In this document: piece after piece, positions 1 to 7,695 of the stretch | Numbering within the stretch: the stretch's first letter is position 1 | Layout: the number at the start of each line of letters is the position of its first letter | Source of the DNA: an uncultured Pirellula sp. | Lineage (GTDB): Bacteria; Planctomycetota; Planctomycetia; Pirellulales; Pirellulaceae | Reading direction: 5' to 3' | DNA: 8,183 bases | NCBI GenBank assembly: GCA_903892365.1 | Contig: CAITIF010000933.1 | Location: forward strand, 1 to 8,183 | Notes under the pieces: model-generated | The model's input: only the letters and a program-made list of their open reading frames with translations | What the model was told of the DNA's origin: nothing | The model's database searches: none | Position numbers and translations under genes: made by a program

Positions 1-724
1 ACTTCTCTTCCATTTTGTGTTCACGCAACAGTCGAACGCACTGGATGATCTCCGAAGTTGTCAGCCCGAATTTCGCCGAATCACCGCCCGAGCTCGCCCA
101 TTTCCCAGACCCACGTGTGTATAACTTGGCTCGCAGACCGATAAAGGGGCAGACCCCCACGTCCGAAGCCACCCGAAGCAGCATCTTCAATTCGTTCAGC
201 TTCTCGACCACCACCACCACGCGTTTTCCAGCTTGCACCGCTAGCGACGCGAGTCGACAAAATGCTTCGTCCTTGAACCCATTGCATATCAGTAGCGAGT
301 CAGGTGTTTGATCCTGAGCAACTGCCGCATACAGTTCGGCTTTCGATCCGCATTCCAAGCCGACGCGGCATCGGTCGCTTTCTTTAAGAAACTCTTCCAC
401 AACCTCGCGTCGCGGATTGACCTTCATTGGGAAAACAGGGTAATGCTTTCCTTTATAGTCAAACTGCGATATTGCATCGCTGTACGCCCCCGTCAAAATT
501 CGTAGTTGGTTCGTCAGGATCTGTGGAAATCTTAGGATGACTGGCAATTGGACTTTTTTGTCCCGAACGAGGTGGTCCACCAACTGCTTTAAATCCACAA
601 ACCGCGGATCATTTGCAGAAGGACGGGCGATCACATTTCCTCGATGATTTACATCAAAGTAGCCAGCTGACCAGTTCTCAATCCCGTAGGTTGCATGAAT
701 CCGCTGAATTGTTTCCTCATTCAT
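1..724 (-). CDS. speA: Biosynthetic arginine decarboxylase, N-terminal 241 residues (runs off left edge)
   Basis: PLP-dependent enzyme converting arginine to agmatine, the first step of the agmatine route to putrescine and spermidine; expected in the cytoplasm. I translated the minus strand directly. The frame is open from an ATG at 724-722 to the window edge, giving 241 residues of a family usually around 630-660 long. Visible family signatures are WSAGYFDVN (18-26), FPQIL (66-70), FPMKVNP (98-104) with K101 as the expected PLP Schiff-base lysine, GLECGSKAEL (122-131), ICNGFKD (146-152) and RAKLYTRGSGKW (198-209) followed by SSGGDSAKFGL (211-221). These match E. coli SpeA block by block from memory, where the lysine motif is YPIKVNQ. 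The ATG is preferred because an in-frame TGA lies at 784-782 and only GTG, TTG or CTG codons lie between. No strong Shine-Dalgarno sequence is seen. The gene follows hemQ by 168 bases. The C-terminal two thirds, including the substrate-binding and dimer regions, are not in view. Confidence 0.93.
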   Translation of the reverse strand, partial: MNEETIQRIHATYGIENWSAGYFDVNHRGNVIARPSANDPRFVDLKQLVDHLVRDKKVQLPVILRFPQILTNQLRILTGAYSDAISQFDYKGKHYPVFPMKVNPRREVVEEFLKESDRCRVGLECGSKAELYAAVAQDQTPDSLLICNGFKDEAFCRLASLAVQAGKRVVVVVEKLNELKMLLRVASDVGVCPFIGLRAKLYTRGSGKWASSGGDSAKFGLTTSEIIQCVRLLREHKMEEK

Positions 725-794
725 TGGGCGATAACTTTCATTGCGAGGATCGCGCAGCCAAACCACGCAGGCTGCCAAGTGTCATGGAATCGAG

Positions 795-817
795 TTGGCG
801 AGCGGAAGAGCTGCCAA
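795..817 (-). terminator. Hairpin in the hemQ-speA gap; possible terminator or speA leader structure
   Basis: Read on the minus strand, TTGGCAGC (817-810) can pair with GCT (803-801) plus GCCAA (799-795). This gives an 8-bp stem with one bulged C at 800 and a 6-base TCTTCC loop. It lies 76 bases past the hemQ stop and 70 bases before the speA start. No T-run follows, so it is not a textbook intrinsic terminator. A second copy of TTGGCAGC at 778-771 could compete for the same GCCAA. The rest of the 725-892 gap shows no convincing gene. A TAGAAT hexamer at 835-830 lacks a good -35 partner. Confidence 0.3.
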
Positions 818-892
818 TTACAGGAGAAATTCTAACGCGACCTGCCAGATGGAACAGTCGCCATTCGTAGAATCAAGGCTTATGTCGCTCGA

Positions 893-1735
893 CTAAACGA
901 CGCAGTGCTCAAGGATTTCTGCACCCGAAGCCAGATAACCCGTGTAAAACGAGCCAAACTGCCCAAAGCGTGCGCTCGCTGACTCGTATCGCATCGTGTA
1001 GACGATCTCCTTGAGATACTGGGGATTCTTGGCCCACAGGGTCACTCCCCATTCCCAGTCGTCTAACCCAACCGATGCAGTTACCAACTGAGTCACTCGG
1101 CCCGCAAAAGCCATTCCGCTTTGTGCGTGCTCTGCCATCATCTCGGTTCTCGCTGAAAAAGGTTGCAAGAACCAGTTCGCTCCGACATTTCGTGCCTTAT
1201 TCATTGGATAAAAGCACATCGCTGGCCAGTTTGGGAATTCTGGAGCAATCCGCTGAGCGAACATCGAAGGGAGCCGTTTTTCATAAGAGGCCACTTTGGC
1301 CTGAAAGGTCGCAGAGGTCGGGTCTTCCCCCGTCCGAATCAGTTTGGCTGCGTACTGTTCTTTGTTCGGAAGATATTCGCTGATCTCCGACATCGAAACA
1401 AAGGAATACACAGGCTCAATCGCGGCTCCCAATTTACTGCCCATCATCCGCTGGTGAATGCGGTCCACTTTCAGCGGATTCAAATCCATCATGATGGTCG
1501 CAAAATCGGCTTTGTGCCCGCTAATGATAAACGATTGAATTCGCTCCGTTCGGTCCGACGCATTCGGACTGATGGCTGCGAGAAAATCCGATTTTGCATG
1601 GTGCACAAAATCATGTCCCATGCTTGCCAAAACGTCCCGCTTCCAGCGATAGAAGTAATGCCCGCAATGAAGACCTTGGATCGGGACAAGGGAAGGTTCG
1701 GGAATGGCTGCGGCGGAACTGTGGGTATGGCTCAT
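893..1735 (-). CDS. hemQ: Coproheme decarboxylase HemQ (chlorite dismutase family)
   Basis: Expected to perform the last step of coproporphyrin-dependent heme synthesis: oxidative decarboxylation of coproheme III to heme b using hydrogen peroxide, in the cytoplasm. The 280-residue product is slightly longer than the roughly 250 residues of Firmicutes HemQ, with a loose N-terminal tail (about 1-18). The C-terminal half carries the family core: CFYPMNK (174-180), EMMAEH (198-203) and TASVGLDDWEWGVTL (219-233), then YTMRYESASARFG (246-258). By constant offset from Listeria HemQ as I recall it, Y176 is the radical-forming catalytic tyrosine, R162 and M178 line the coproheme site, H203 is the proximal heme ligand and Q216 the distal residue. 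A glutamine rather than the distal arginine of true chlorite dismutases argues for HemQ over chlorite-detoxifying activity. The ATG at 1735 has no strong ribosome site, and I see no convincing promoter in the 103-base gap upstream. No truncation or frameshift is seen. Confidence 0.92.
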   Translation of the reverse strand: MSHTHSSAAAIPEPSLVPIQGLHCGHYFYRWKRDVLASMGHDFVHHAKSDFLAAISPNASDRTERIQSFIISGHKADFATIMMDLNPLKVDRIHQRMMGSKLGAAIEPVYSFVSMSEISEYLPNKEQYAAKLIRTGEDPTSATFQAKVASYEKRLPSMFAQRIAPEFPNWPAMCFYPMNKARNVGANWFLQPFSARTEMMAEHAQSGMAFAGRVTQLVTASVGLDDWEWGVTLWAKNPQYLKEIVYTMRYESASARFGQFGSFYTGYLASGAEILEHCVV

Positions 1736-1785
1736 AATGGATAGATCGCGTGGTGTTATGGACGAGACATGCTTATTGTGCGGTC

Positions 1786-1819
1786 CAAGGGGCTGACTTG
1801 TAAGGCCAAACGCCCCTTG
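1786..1819 (-). terminator. Perfect 8-bp inverted repeat between the giant gene and hemQ; possible terminator
   Basis: CAAGGGGC (1819-1812 on the minus strand) is followed, after an 18-base loop, by GCCCCTTG (1793-1786). The arms are perfectly complementary and GC-rich. The structure starts 20 bases after the TAG of the giant gene and ends 51 bases before the hemQ ATG, where a terminator or leader hairpin would be expected. On the minus strand it is not followed by a T-run. On the plus strand the flank TTGTTGTCCTTCT is T-rich, which would suit termination of antisense transcripts. The long loop makes the call tentative. Confidence 0.35.
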
Positions 1820-1838
1820 TTGTTGTCCTTCTACGGTA

Positions 1839-4800
1839 CTACTTTTGCGGTTCAGGTAAAACCGTTAACATCACATTACGGAATCGAACTTCGGTTGCAC
1901 CTCCAGAATGAACTTGAAGCGCGATGATACCTCTTTTAGCCCCCTTGGGGTCGTCAAGCTCAACGCAAGGCTGGCCGTTAATTGAAGTCTGAATCTTCGA
2001 ACCAACCGCTCGAATTTCATAGCGATTCCACTCGCCTTCTTTTACTAATTGTTCCGAGGACTTGTCCCATAGCAAACCGCGCCCTTCTTCCTCGTACAGC
2101 TTACCCCACCAGCCAGGCCCTACGTCGGCTTGGTAACCCATGACGCCCTCTTTGGTCTTTTGGCTTCGGAACTGAATGCCGCTGTTGCCCTCGTTTCCAA
2201 CCAACAAAACATCGAGCGATAGCTGAAAATCCTGGACTGCAAAATTGCTTATCAAGAACGCGTTGTGCTCAAGTCCTTCCGACTTTCCGACGATTTCACC
2301 TGCCTGGACCGTCCAAAGTCCAGCATCGCCGGACCATTGCGAAAGGTCTTTGCCGTTATAAAAATCAGAAACGTTATCGGCAGTTGCCAAGATAGGATAC
2401 TGGCGATCGGCCCCCAAGTAAGCAACCAGGGAACGGATCTCAAGAGCGGAAAACGGTCGCAACTGGTCTTCCGGCATCATGGACTTCTCACTCAATTTGC
2501 GATCTTCGATCTCGCTTAAGGGGATCGTCTCCAATCCGTTGGTGGTTTGGATCGTGATCGAATCAGCGTTCTCTTCCTTGAGCAATCCAGAGACCAGTCG
2601 GCCTTCGGTTTGCACCAGCGTAGGCTGATACTCTTTGGCCATGACGGCACTCGGATCAATGATATTGCTCAACAAATAGTCCAGGTTGCTTCGATTCGAA
2701 CCCGTCAATTCAGGACCGATTCGGCCACCAGCGTCGAATAAAATGTGACACTGTTGGCAAGTCTTGGCGAAAACGGCTCGGCCGAGCGAGACATCTGGCT
2801 TTGGTCCCTGCTTATCCAAGATAAGGGACTTGTAGTCCTCTATCATTTTGGCTTTGTCCGCCGTTGTTTCGCTGACCATCCCCCAAGTTTTTTGCAACAA
2901 TGAGTTGATTTGCGGGTCCTTCAGATTGCCCATTTGGCGGACTAGATCGGCACTTAGATCGGTAGCCATAACAGCTTTGCTTTCCACCGCTTTTAACATG
3001 GCTAACGCATACTCTTTCCGCGAGGCCAAAGTGTCGAGTGCAATTCGCTTGTCGCTAGCAGACAAAGTTGCATACACCTCTAACACCTTCTTGGGGGTGT
3101 CTGCCGAAGCGTATTGTGCCAACCCTGCGAGCGCAGCCGTACGAAGATCATTGTCTTGGAGCAAGCTAAACAGTACCTCCGGTAACATCGGGTCTTTCGC
3201 ACCTATCAAGGAACTTAAAGCGACTTTCCGGCTTTCGATACTTTGCTGTTTCGATTGCAAAAGCCCCCGCACACGTTGAAACGCCTCTGGGCTTCCAAAG
3301 GTTACGCCTAATGCATCTGCTTGTTGAGCAACAGACAGCGATGCTTTTTGTAGCTTTTGGTAAACGTCTAACCATTGCTTCGGTGGCGTTGCTTGTCGTT
3401 TCCCTTTCAAGCTGGAACGTATTGCGTCTAAAAACGCGATTTGCTCCGCTTCGGATTTGGCAAGCCCCAGCCCGACCATCAACGATTCAACCGCCTGATC
3501 CCCCGATGTCGAACCAATACGCTTTAGCATATACCCGCGAAGCAAAGGCATGGATTCCGAGGCGTTAAGAACCAACGCCATCGCACGCTTAGAATCGACT
3601 TCCGCCAAAGGTTCCGCCGCATACCAAATCATCAACGGCAAGTTATGGTCTGCAGCGTCTTCCCCGTGAGCAGCAAGAGCTTCTACCAAATCCCAGCGTT
3701 CTTCCAAAGGAAGACGCTGAGCCGCAGATGCAAGATACAATCGCACAACGGGCGATTTGTCCGACTTTGCGAGTTCAGCTAATCGCTTGGGCTGGACGCA
3801 TGCCGGTCGAGTTTTGGCTTGGAACCCAAGTTGAATCGCCCACGCTCGGACGTATTCGCTTGGGTCCTTCACAAGCATTTCCAAGGTGGCTTCGTCCAAC
3901 TCATTCGTACACGACAGCGCCCAAGCTGCTCTCAATCGTGTCGTTTCTTCGTTGGTAACTTTCAAAAAGGACTTCAAAACATCGACAGCCTTTCGATCGA
4001 TCTTTCGTACGGCAGCTCGTTCTTGCAGAAGCCGACGGCTGTGTCTTACGAACCAGTCGTTTCGGTGCGACATTTTGTTGGCAAGATCGACGTCCGATGC
4101 TTTGGTAAGATCTACCGACTCTGGCTTTTTGTTGCCGTAGACAATTTTGTAGATGCGACCATTGCTGCGATCGTGCTTGCCTGGATCGGTCAAGTGACAG
4201 GCTTGCATGTCGTACCAATCGATCATCCAAGCTTGTCCATCCGGGCCATATCGCAAATTCAAAATCTGCGAAGCCTTGTCTCCTGTCAGCAGAAAATCGG
4301 GAGAATAGCTACCTGTGTAACCAGAATTCTTGGCCTTCAAAACATCGACATTCAGTCGTTGACCATGAATGTTGTTCATGAACAACTGATTGCGATACGA
4401 TTGCGGCCAAGCGTCACCAAGATAGATCATCGCACCTGCGTGAGCATGTCCGCCACCCGCTGAATCGGATTTCCCATTTCCTGCATGTGGATTGGCACCA
4501 ACATAATGCCGATGCTCTGCGATGGTCTTGATATCATCGTAGGTAAAGGGGTTGAAGTGGTTTCCTGCTTGGCGTTCGTAACGTCCACCGTCGATGATGT
4601 GGTACAGGTGAGGTATCACGCAAGCCGTGATAAATGCTTGACCTTGATCGTTAAAATCGACACCCCACGGATTGCTGGTCCCGTGCGCGAATACCTCGAA
4701 GACATGCCGGGTCGGATGATAACGCCAAACGCCAGCGTTGATCGGCTTGCGATCCTGGTCCGCTGCACCAGGCTTACCCACGTTCGAATGAGTGAAGACG

Positions 4801-7544
4801 CCGTGGCAACCATAAAGCCAACCATCAGGCCCCCAAATGAACGCATTCAATGTTTCATGAGTATCTTGCAGCCCCCATCCATCCAATAGAATCTCAGGCT
4901 TGCCATCAGCTTGGTCGTCCCCATCCCGGTCTGGAATGAACATCAGATACGGCGCTGCCCCAACCCAAGCCCCGCCAAACCCTACTTCCAGACCGCTCAC
5001 AAGATTCAATCCTTCCGCGAACACCTTGCGTTTGTCGAGCGTGCCATCCAGGTCTGAATCTTCGAAGATCAGAATGCGATCGCGTCCGGTACCTTCGGCC
5101 GCACGTCGCGGATACTCATAGGCTTCGGCAACCCACACTCTGCCGCGGTCGTCCAATGCCATTGCGATTGGCTGCAATACATCGGGTTCTGCTGCACTAG
5201 CAATAACGCGGAACCCATCGGGAACGACCATGGCTTTGGCTGCTTCCTGTGCGGTTAACCCCTCGAACGGATATTCATCGACCACCAAAGGAGTCTCCGA
5301 CAAGGAAGCTGCAGCTGGTGCAACATCATGCAACAAGAACGCATCAAAGTTAAGGTGGCCCCAGCCCCCGGAAGCCTCGTCCACAAGCTTCACAAAACAC
5401 TCTTTGCCTTGAACCGAAGCAAGATCCACGACCACCAAACGCATGTTTTCCGTAACTCGCCCAGTAGCTCGGTGAATCACTTTGTTCGATGCTGCTTCCA
5501 CCAACTCAACGCGGACCTCATTGCTATTGCCCCCGCCGCCCACAAGAAATGATGCAAATGGCTTATCGACTACGAAAGGTTTTGAAATCAGAGTGCCTTG
5601 AACTTCGTCACCTAGCTTTTCATAGCTACCAACCCAGTACTTGCCTTCGTGCTGGCTTGCCATATCTGCCCGACGCAACGCCACGGAATCACCCTCGACG
5701 GGCTGCTGCTGAAAGGCTCGGCCAGTTGCTGTCCAATCCTCGAGTGAGCCCTTTTCGAAATTCATATTGAGAGTCTGTCCCTCTTTTGTCTTCGGGAGAA
5801 TGCCAGTTGGCAAACCCAGGCGAAGTACGTCGATGCCGACCATGAAACCAGGGGCCGCTTTCGGGTTTTTTCCTGTCAACAGAACGGATAGCGTATGGTT
5901 GCCTGCGGAAAAAGAATGCGAGCCCATCTTCAGCATGCCTGTTGAGACAACAGATGGCTCATTGAATAAATCGATAGGGTTTCCAAGCTTCGTGTCATCG
6001 ATCGTCAGCTGCACAATTCCATAGTCAACGGCCTTGGTCAACGCAATCAATACTTCATAAGTCCCCGCTTGCTTTACATTCAATTCAAGATCCAGTTGCG
6101 AGCCGACTTTGCCGCCCGTCCACCAAAGCTGAGAATCGCCGCTCCATCGGTCTGCGGCAAACCCGCTCATGTTTTGCTCGGCCGCAGTTCCATCCGAAAC
6201 ACGCACGACGCGAAGCCCCTCTCCTTCGAAGACCAGAGAGTTGGTCGACGCTTCCGCTTCGGGCTCAAGTTTTACCGGTTGTGCGGCCAGCCAATCCTGT
6301 TGGCTACATGGCCGACGCTCATGAATCAGAACATTCGCCCCCTTCATGCCACCAGTGATGATATCGTTCAGTCCGTCTTGATTGAGATCGGCTAATCCAA
6401 TCTGTCGACCTATCCCGCAGTCGGCTGCAATTTGATGCGGCACCCAATCTATCCCGGACTCACTCCTTACCAATCGAAACCAATAAACGACAGCACCAGC
6501 GTCCCACATGGGGCTTGCTTTGTGATGCGAATAAAAAGTTTTGCCCGTTACGATATCCTTGAGTCCATCCCCGTCGATATCTTCAAGCTGAACAGAATGC
6601 AGCTCGCTAAAGACCACGCCGTAAGGATTGTTCGCTGGCTTCGAGCCCATAATATCATGGCGAATAAATCGAGCCTCTCCCTCTTCTTTTATTTGCTCAA
6701 ACCAAGCTAAACCGAAATCGTGAGCCGCAAGGCTAGTGATCACATCACTATCGCCATCTGCATCCACATCGTAGGCAAACATCTCAGCCCCACCATATGC
6801 ATTGGTAAAGGGGACAGAATGAGCGATCCAGGGCTTGTTTGCTGACAACTTGGCGGGCTGCTCCAACCAACCGTTTGCATGAATGATATCCAAGCGGCCG
6901 TCGCTATTGATATCACCAACCCCCAACCCATGTCCAAATCGTTTGTCGGCAAGTTGAGCCGAAACAGCGACAAACTTCCAAGGCTCCAAAGGGCGGTCCC
7001 AGTTGACTTCTGCGTAACCGAAAAAACCATCTCGAGTCAGAACCAATTCTGGCCGATCATCGCCAACCAGCTGCAACCATTGAGGCGACTCATTAGAAAC
7101 CCAATCGAAGACTTGCTTCTTGGGCCAAACATCGATTTCTCTAGGCTTGCCAGGGTTTTGGTAAACATAAGCGGGGGTGCCTGGGAAGCCTACGGTTAAA
7201 ACATCCTTCCAACCATCGTTGTCAAAATCGTATGCCCAAGCAAAAAAATGGTCTGCGTATCCTTCTCGATTTTGAAGTACCGCAGGATAGATATTGAACT
7301 TCTGTTCGAAAGTAGGACCAGCATACCAATGGGGGCCGTAAACAAAATCATGATGACCGTCTCGATCGATGTCGCCCGATCCTGCCCCCTCCGAGTAGTA
7401 TTCGGTTGAGATTGTTCTGCCGGAGAACGTATCGAGCTGATACACGGTGGGCGAACTGGACTCATCCGAGAACGTTTTGCCGCCATGCAGAAGCATCAGA
7501 CCAAGGCAACAAACGAAGGGGCGGAGCAGAGGAAGGAATAGCAT
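1839..7544 (-). CDS. Giant secreted PVC-type CxxCH heme-binding protein: FG-GAP propeller, beta-sandwiches, dehydrogenase-like propeller, HEAT repeats, cytochrome c, DUF1080
   Basis: A 1901-residue multidomain protein, about twice the 900-1100 residues common for PVC CxxCH proteins. Residues 1-26 look like a signal peptide (R8, then a hydrophobic core to about 19); the cleavage site is unclear. Residues 36-408 form an FG-GAP/VCBS propeller with DxDxDG-type calcium loops at 58-66, 106-114, 211-219, 259-267, 322-330 and 386-394. A degenerate blade near 158-170 brings the total to seven. Residues 438-577 resemble a CBM6/35-like sandwich and 590-742 a second lectin-like sandwich (ending GGWGHLNFD). 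Residues 760-1137 match the planctomycete membrane-bound-dehydrogenase-type propeller (TIGR02604-like, related to PQQ glucose dehydrogenase). HEAT-like helices follow (about 1150-1570), then a cytochrome c domain (1580-1712) with CQQCH at 1596-1600, GRIGPELTG at 1607-1615 and M1689/M1690 as possible sixth ligands. Last is DUF1080 (1722-1896), the 3-keto-disaccharide hydrolase fold, with FYNGKDLSQW and GNSGIQFRS. Export and sugar oxidation are inferred; the true substrate is unknown. The ATG at 7544 begins the signal peptide directly, which supports this start. Confidence 0.93.
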   Translation of the reverse strand: MLFLPLLRPFVCCLGLMLLHGGKTFSDESSSPTVYQLDTFSGRTISTEYYSEGAGSGDIDRDGHHDFVYGPHWYAGPTFEQKFNIYPAVLQNREGYADHFFAWAYDFDNDGWKDVLTVGFPGTPAYVYQNPGKPREIDVWPKKQVFDWVSNESPQWLQLVGDDRPELVLTRDGFFGYAEVNWDRPLEPWKFVAVSAQLADKRFGHGLGVGDINSDGRLDIIHANGWLEQPAKLSANKPWIAHSVPFTNAYGGAEMFAYDVDADGDSDVITSLAAHDFGLAWFEQIKEEGEARFIRHDIMGSKPANNPYGVVFSELHSVQLEDIDGDGLKDIVTGKTFYSHHKASPMWDAGAVVYWFRLVRSESGIDWVPHQIAADCGIGRQIGLADLNQDGLNDIITGGMKGANVLIHERRPCSQQDWLAAQPVKLEPEAEASTNSLVFEGEGLRVVRVSDGTAAEQNMSGFAADRWSGDSQLWWTGGKVGSQLDLELNVKQAGTYEVLIALTKAVDYGIVQLTIDDTKLGNPIDLFNEPSVVSTGMLKMGSHSFSAGNHTLSVLLTGKNPKAAPGFMVGIDVLRLGLPTGILPKTKEGQTLNMNFEKGSLEDWTATGRAFQQQPVEGDSVALRRADMASQHEGKYWVGSYEKLGDEVQGTLISKPFVVDKPFASFLVGGGGNSNEVRVELVEAASNKVIHRATGRVTENMRLVVVDLASVQGKECFVKLVDEASGGWGHLNFDAFLLHDVAPAAASLSETPLVVDEYPFEGLTAQEAAKAMVVPDGFRVIASAAEPDVLQPIAMALDDRGRVWVAEAYEYPRRAAEGTGRDRILIFEDSDLDGTLDKRKVFAEGLNLVSGLEVGFGGAWVGAAPYLMFIPDRDGDDQADGKPEILLDGWGLQDTHETLNAFIWGPDGWLYGCHGVFTHSNVGKPGAADQDRKPINAGVWRYHPTRHVFEVFAHGTSNPWGVDFNDQGQAFITACVIPHLYHIIDGGRYERQAGNHFNPFTYDDIKTIAEHRHYVGANPHAGNGKSDSAGGGHAHAGAMIYLGDAWPQSYRNQLFMNNIHGQRLNVDVLKAKNSGYTGSYSPDFLLTGDKASQILNLRYGPDGQAWMIDWYDMQACHLTDPGKHDRSNGRIYKIVYGNKKPESVDLTKASDVDLANKMSHRNDWFVRHSRRLLQERAAVRKIDRKAVDVLKSFLKVTNEETTRLRAAWALSCTNELDEATLEMLVKDPSEYVRAWAIQLGFQAKTRPACVQPKRLAELAKSDKSPVVRLYLASAAQRLPLEERWDLVEALAAHGEDAADHNLPLMIWYAAEPLAEVDSKRAMALVLNASESMPLLRGYMLKRIGSTSGDQAVESLMVGLGLAKSEAEQIAFLDAIRSSLKGKRQATPPKQWLDVYQKLQKASLSVAQQADALGVTFGSPEAFQRVRGLLQSKQQSIESRKVALSSLIGAKDPMLPEVLFSLLQDNDLRTAALAGLAQYASADTPKKVLEVYATLSASDKRIALDTLASRKEYALAMLKAVESKAVMATDLSADLVRQMGNLKDPQINSLLQKTWGMVSETTADKAKMIEDYKSLILDKQGPKPDVSLGRAVFAKTCQQCHILFDAGGRIGPELTGSNRSNLDYLLSNIIDPSAVMAKEYQPTLVQTEGRLVSGLLKEENADSITIQTTNGLETIPLSEIEDRKLSEKSMMPEDQLRPFSALEIRSLVAYLGADRQYPILATADNVSDFYNGKDLSQWSGDAGLWTVQAGEIVGKSEGLEHNAFLISNFAVQDFQLSLDVLLVGNEGNSGIQFRSQKTKEGVMGYQADVGPGWWGKLYEEEGRGLLWDKSSEQLVKEGEWNRYEIRAVGSKIQTSINGQPCVELDDPKGAKRGIIALQVHSGGATEVRFRNVMLTVLPEPQK

Positions 7545-7588
7545 CGTGAAGGTCTCAAGGAGTTTGATAGGCGGGGACGACGTCCGCT

Positions 7589-7617
7589 ATTGTACTCGCT
7601 TGCAGAAATCTCGTGTA
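7589..7617 (-). promoter_or_regulatory. Candidate sigma-70-like promoter for the giant gene
   Basis: TACAAT at 7594-7589 on the minus strand is five of six to the TATAAT -10 consensus and lies 44 bases upstream of the ATG at 7544. Seventeen bases further upstream is TACACG (7617-7612), only three of six to the -35 consensus. The 151-base gap separating this gene from the TPR gene makes an own promoter plausible. The remainder of the gap (7545-7695) shows only short imperfect palindromes, such as CGATC-GTA-GATCG, and no gene. Confidence 0.22.
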
Positions 7618-7695
7618 CCGCCAGTCGATCTACGATCGTGTTCGAAACAATGTCGAGCCGCAACGCCGTGAGATGGTGTGGCGCAGTGCATTAGC

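Noticed and set aside
15..870. Several plus-strand frames (15-311, 308-505, 613-870) and a minus frame 81-287
   Set aside because: All overlap the continuous SpeA frame on the minus strand, whose family motifs run through the whole region.
893..1735. Chlorite dismutase as the function of the Cld-fold gene
   Set aside because: The distal position carries Q216 instead of the arginine of chlorite-degrading enzymes, and Y176 with the YPMNK motif matches HemQ.
1163..1744. Plus-strand open frame of 193 codons opposite hemQ
   Set aside because: It is the antisense shadow of a well-supported HemQ frame and shows no family features.
3819..4463. Plus-strand open frame of 214 codons inside the giant gene
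   Set aside because: It is antisense to the HEAT and propeller coding region, has no recognisable motif or domain, and its composition fits a complement of coding DNA.
7545..7695. Search for a tRNA, small RNA or strong terminator between the TPR gene and the giant gene
   Set aside because: Only short imperfect palindromes with 3-base or smaller loops were found; no cloverleaf or stem followed by a T-run.
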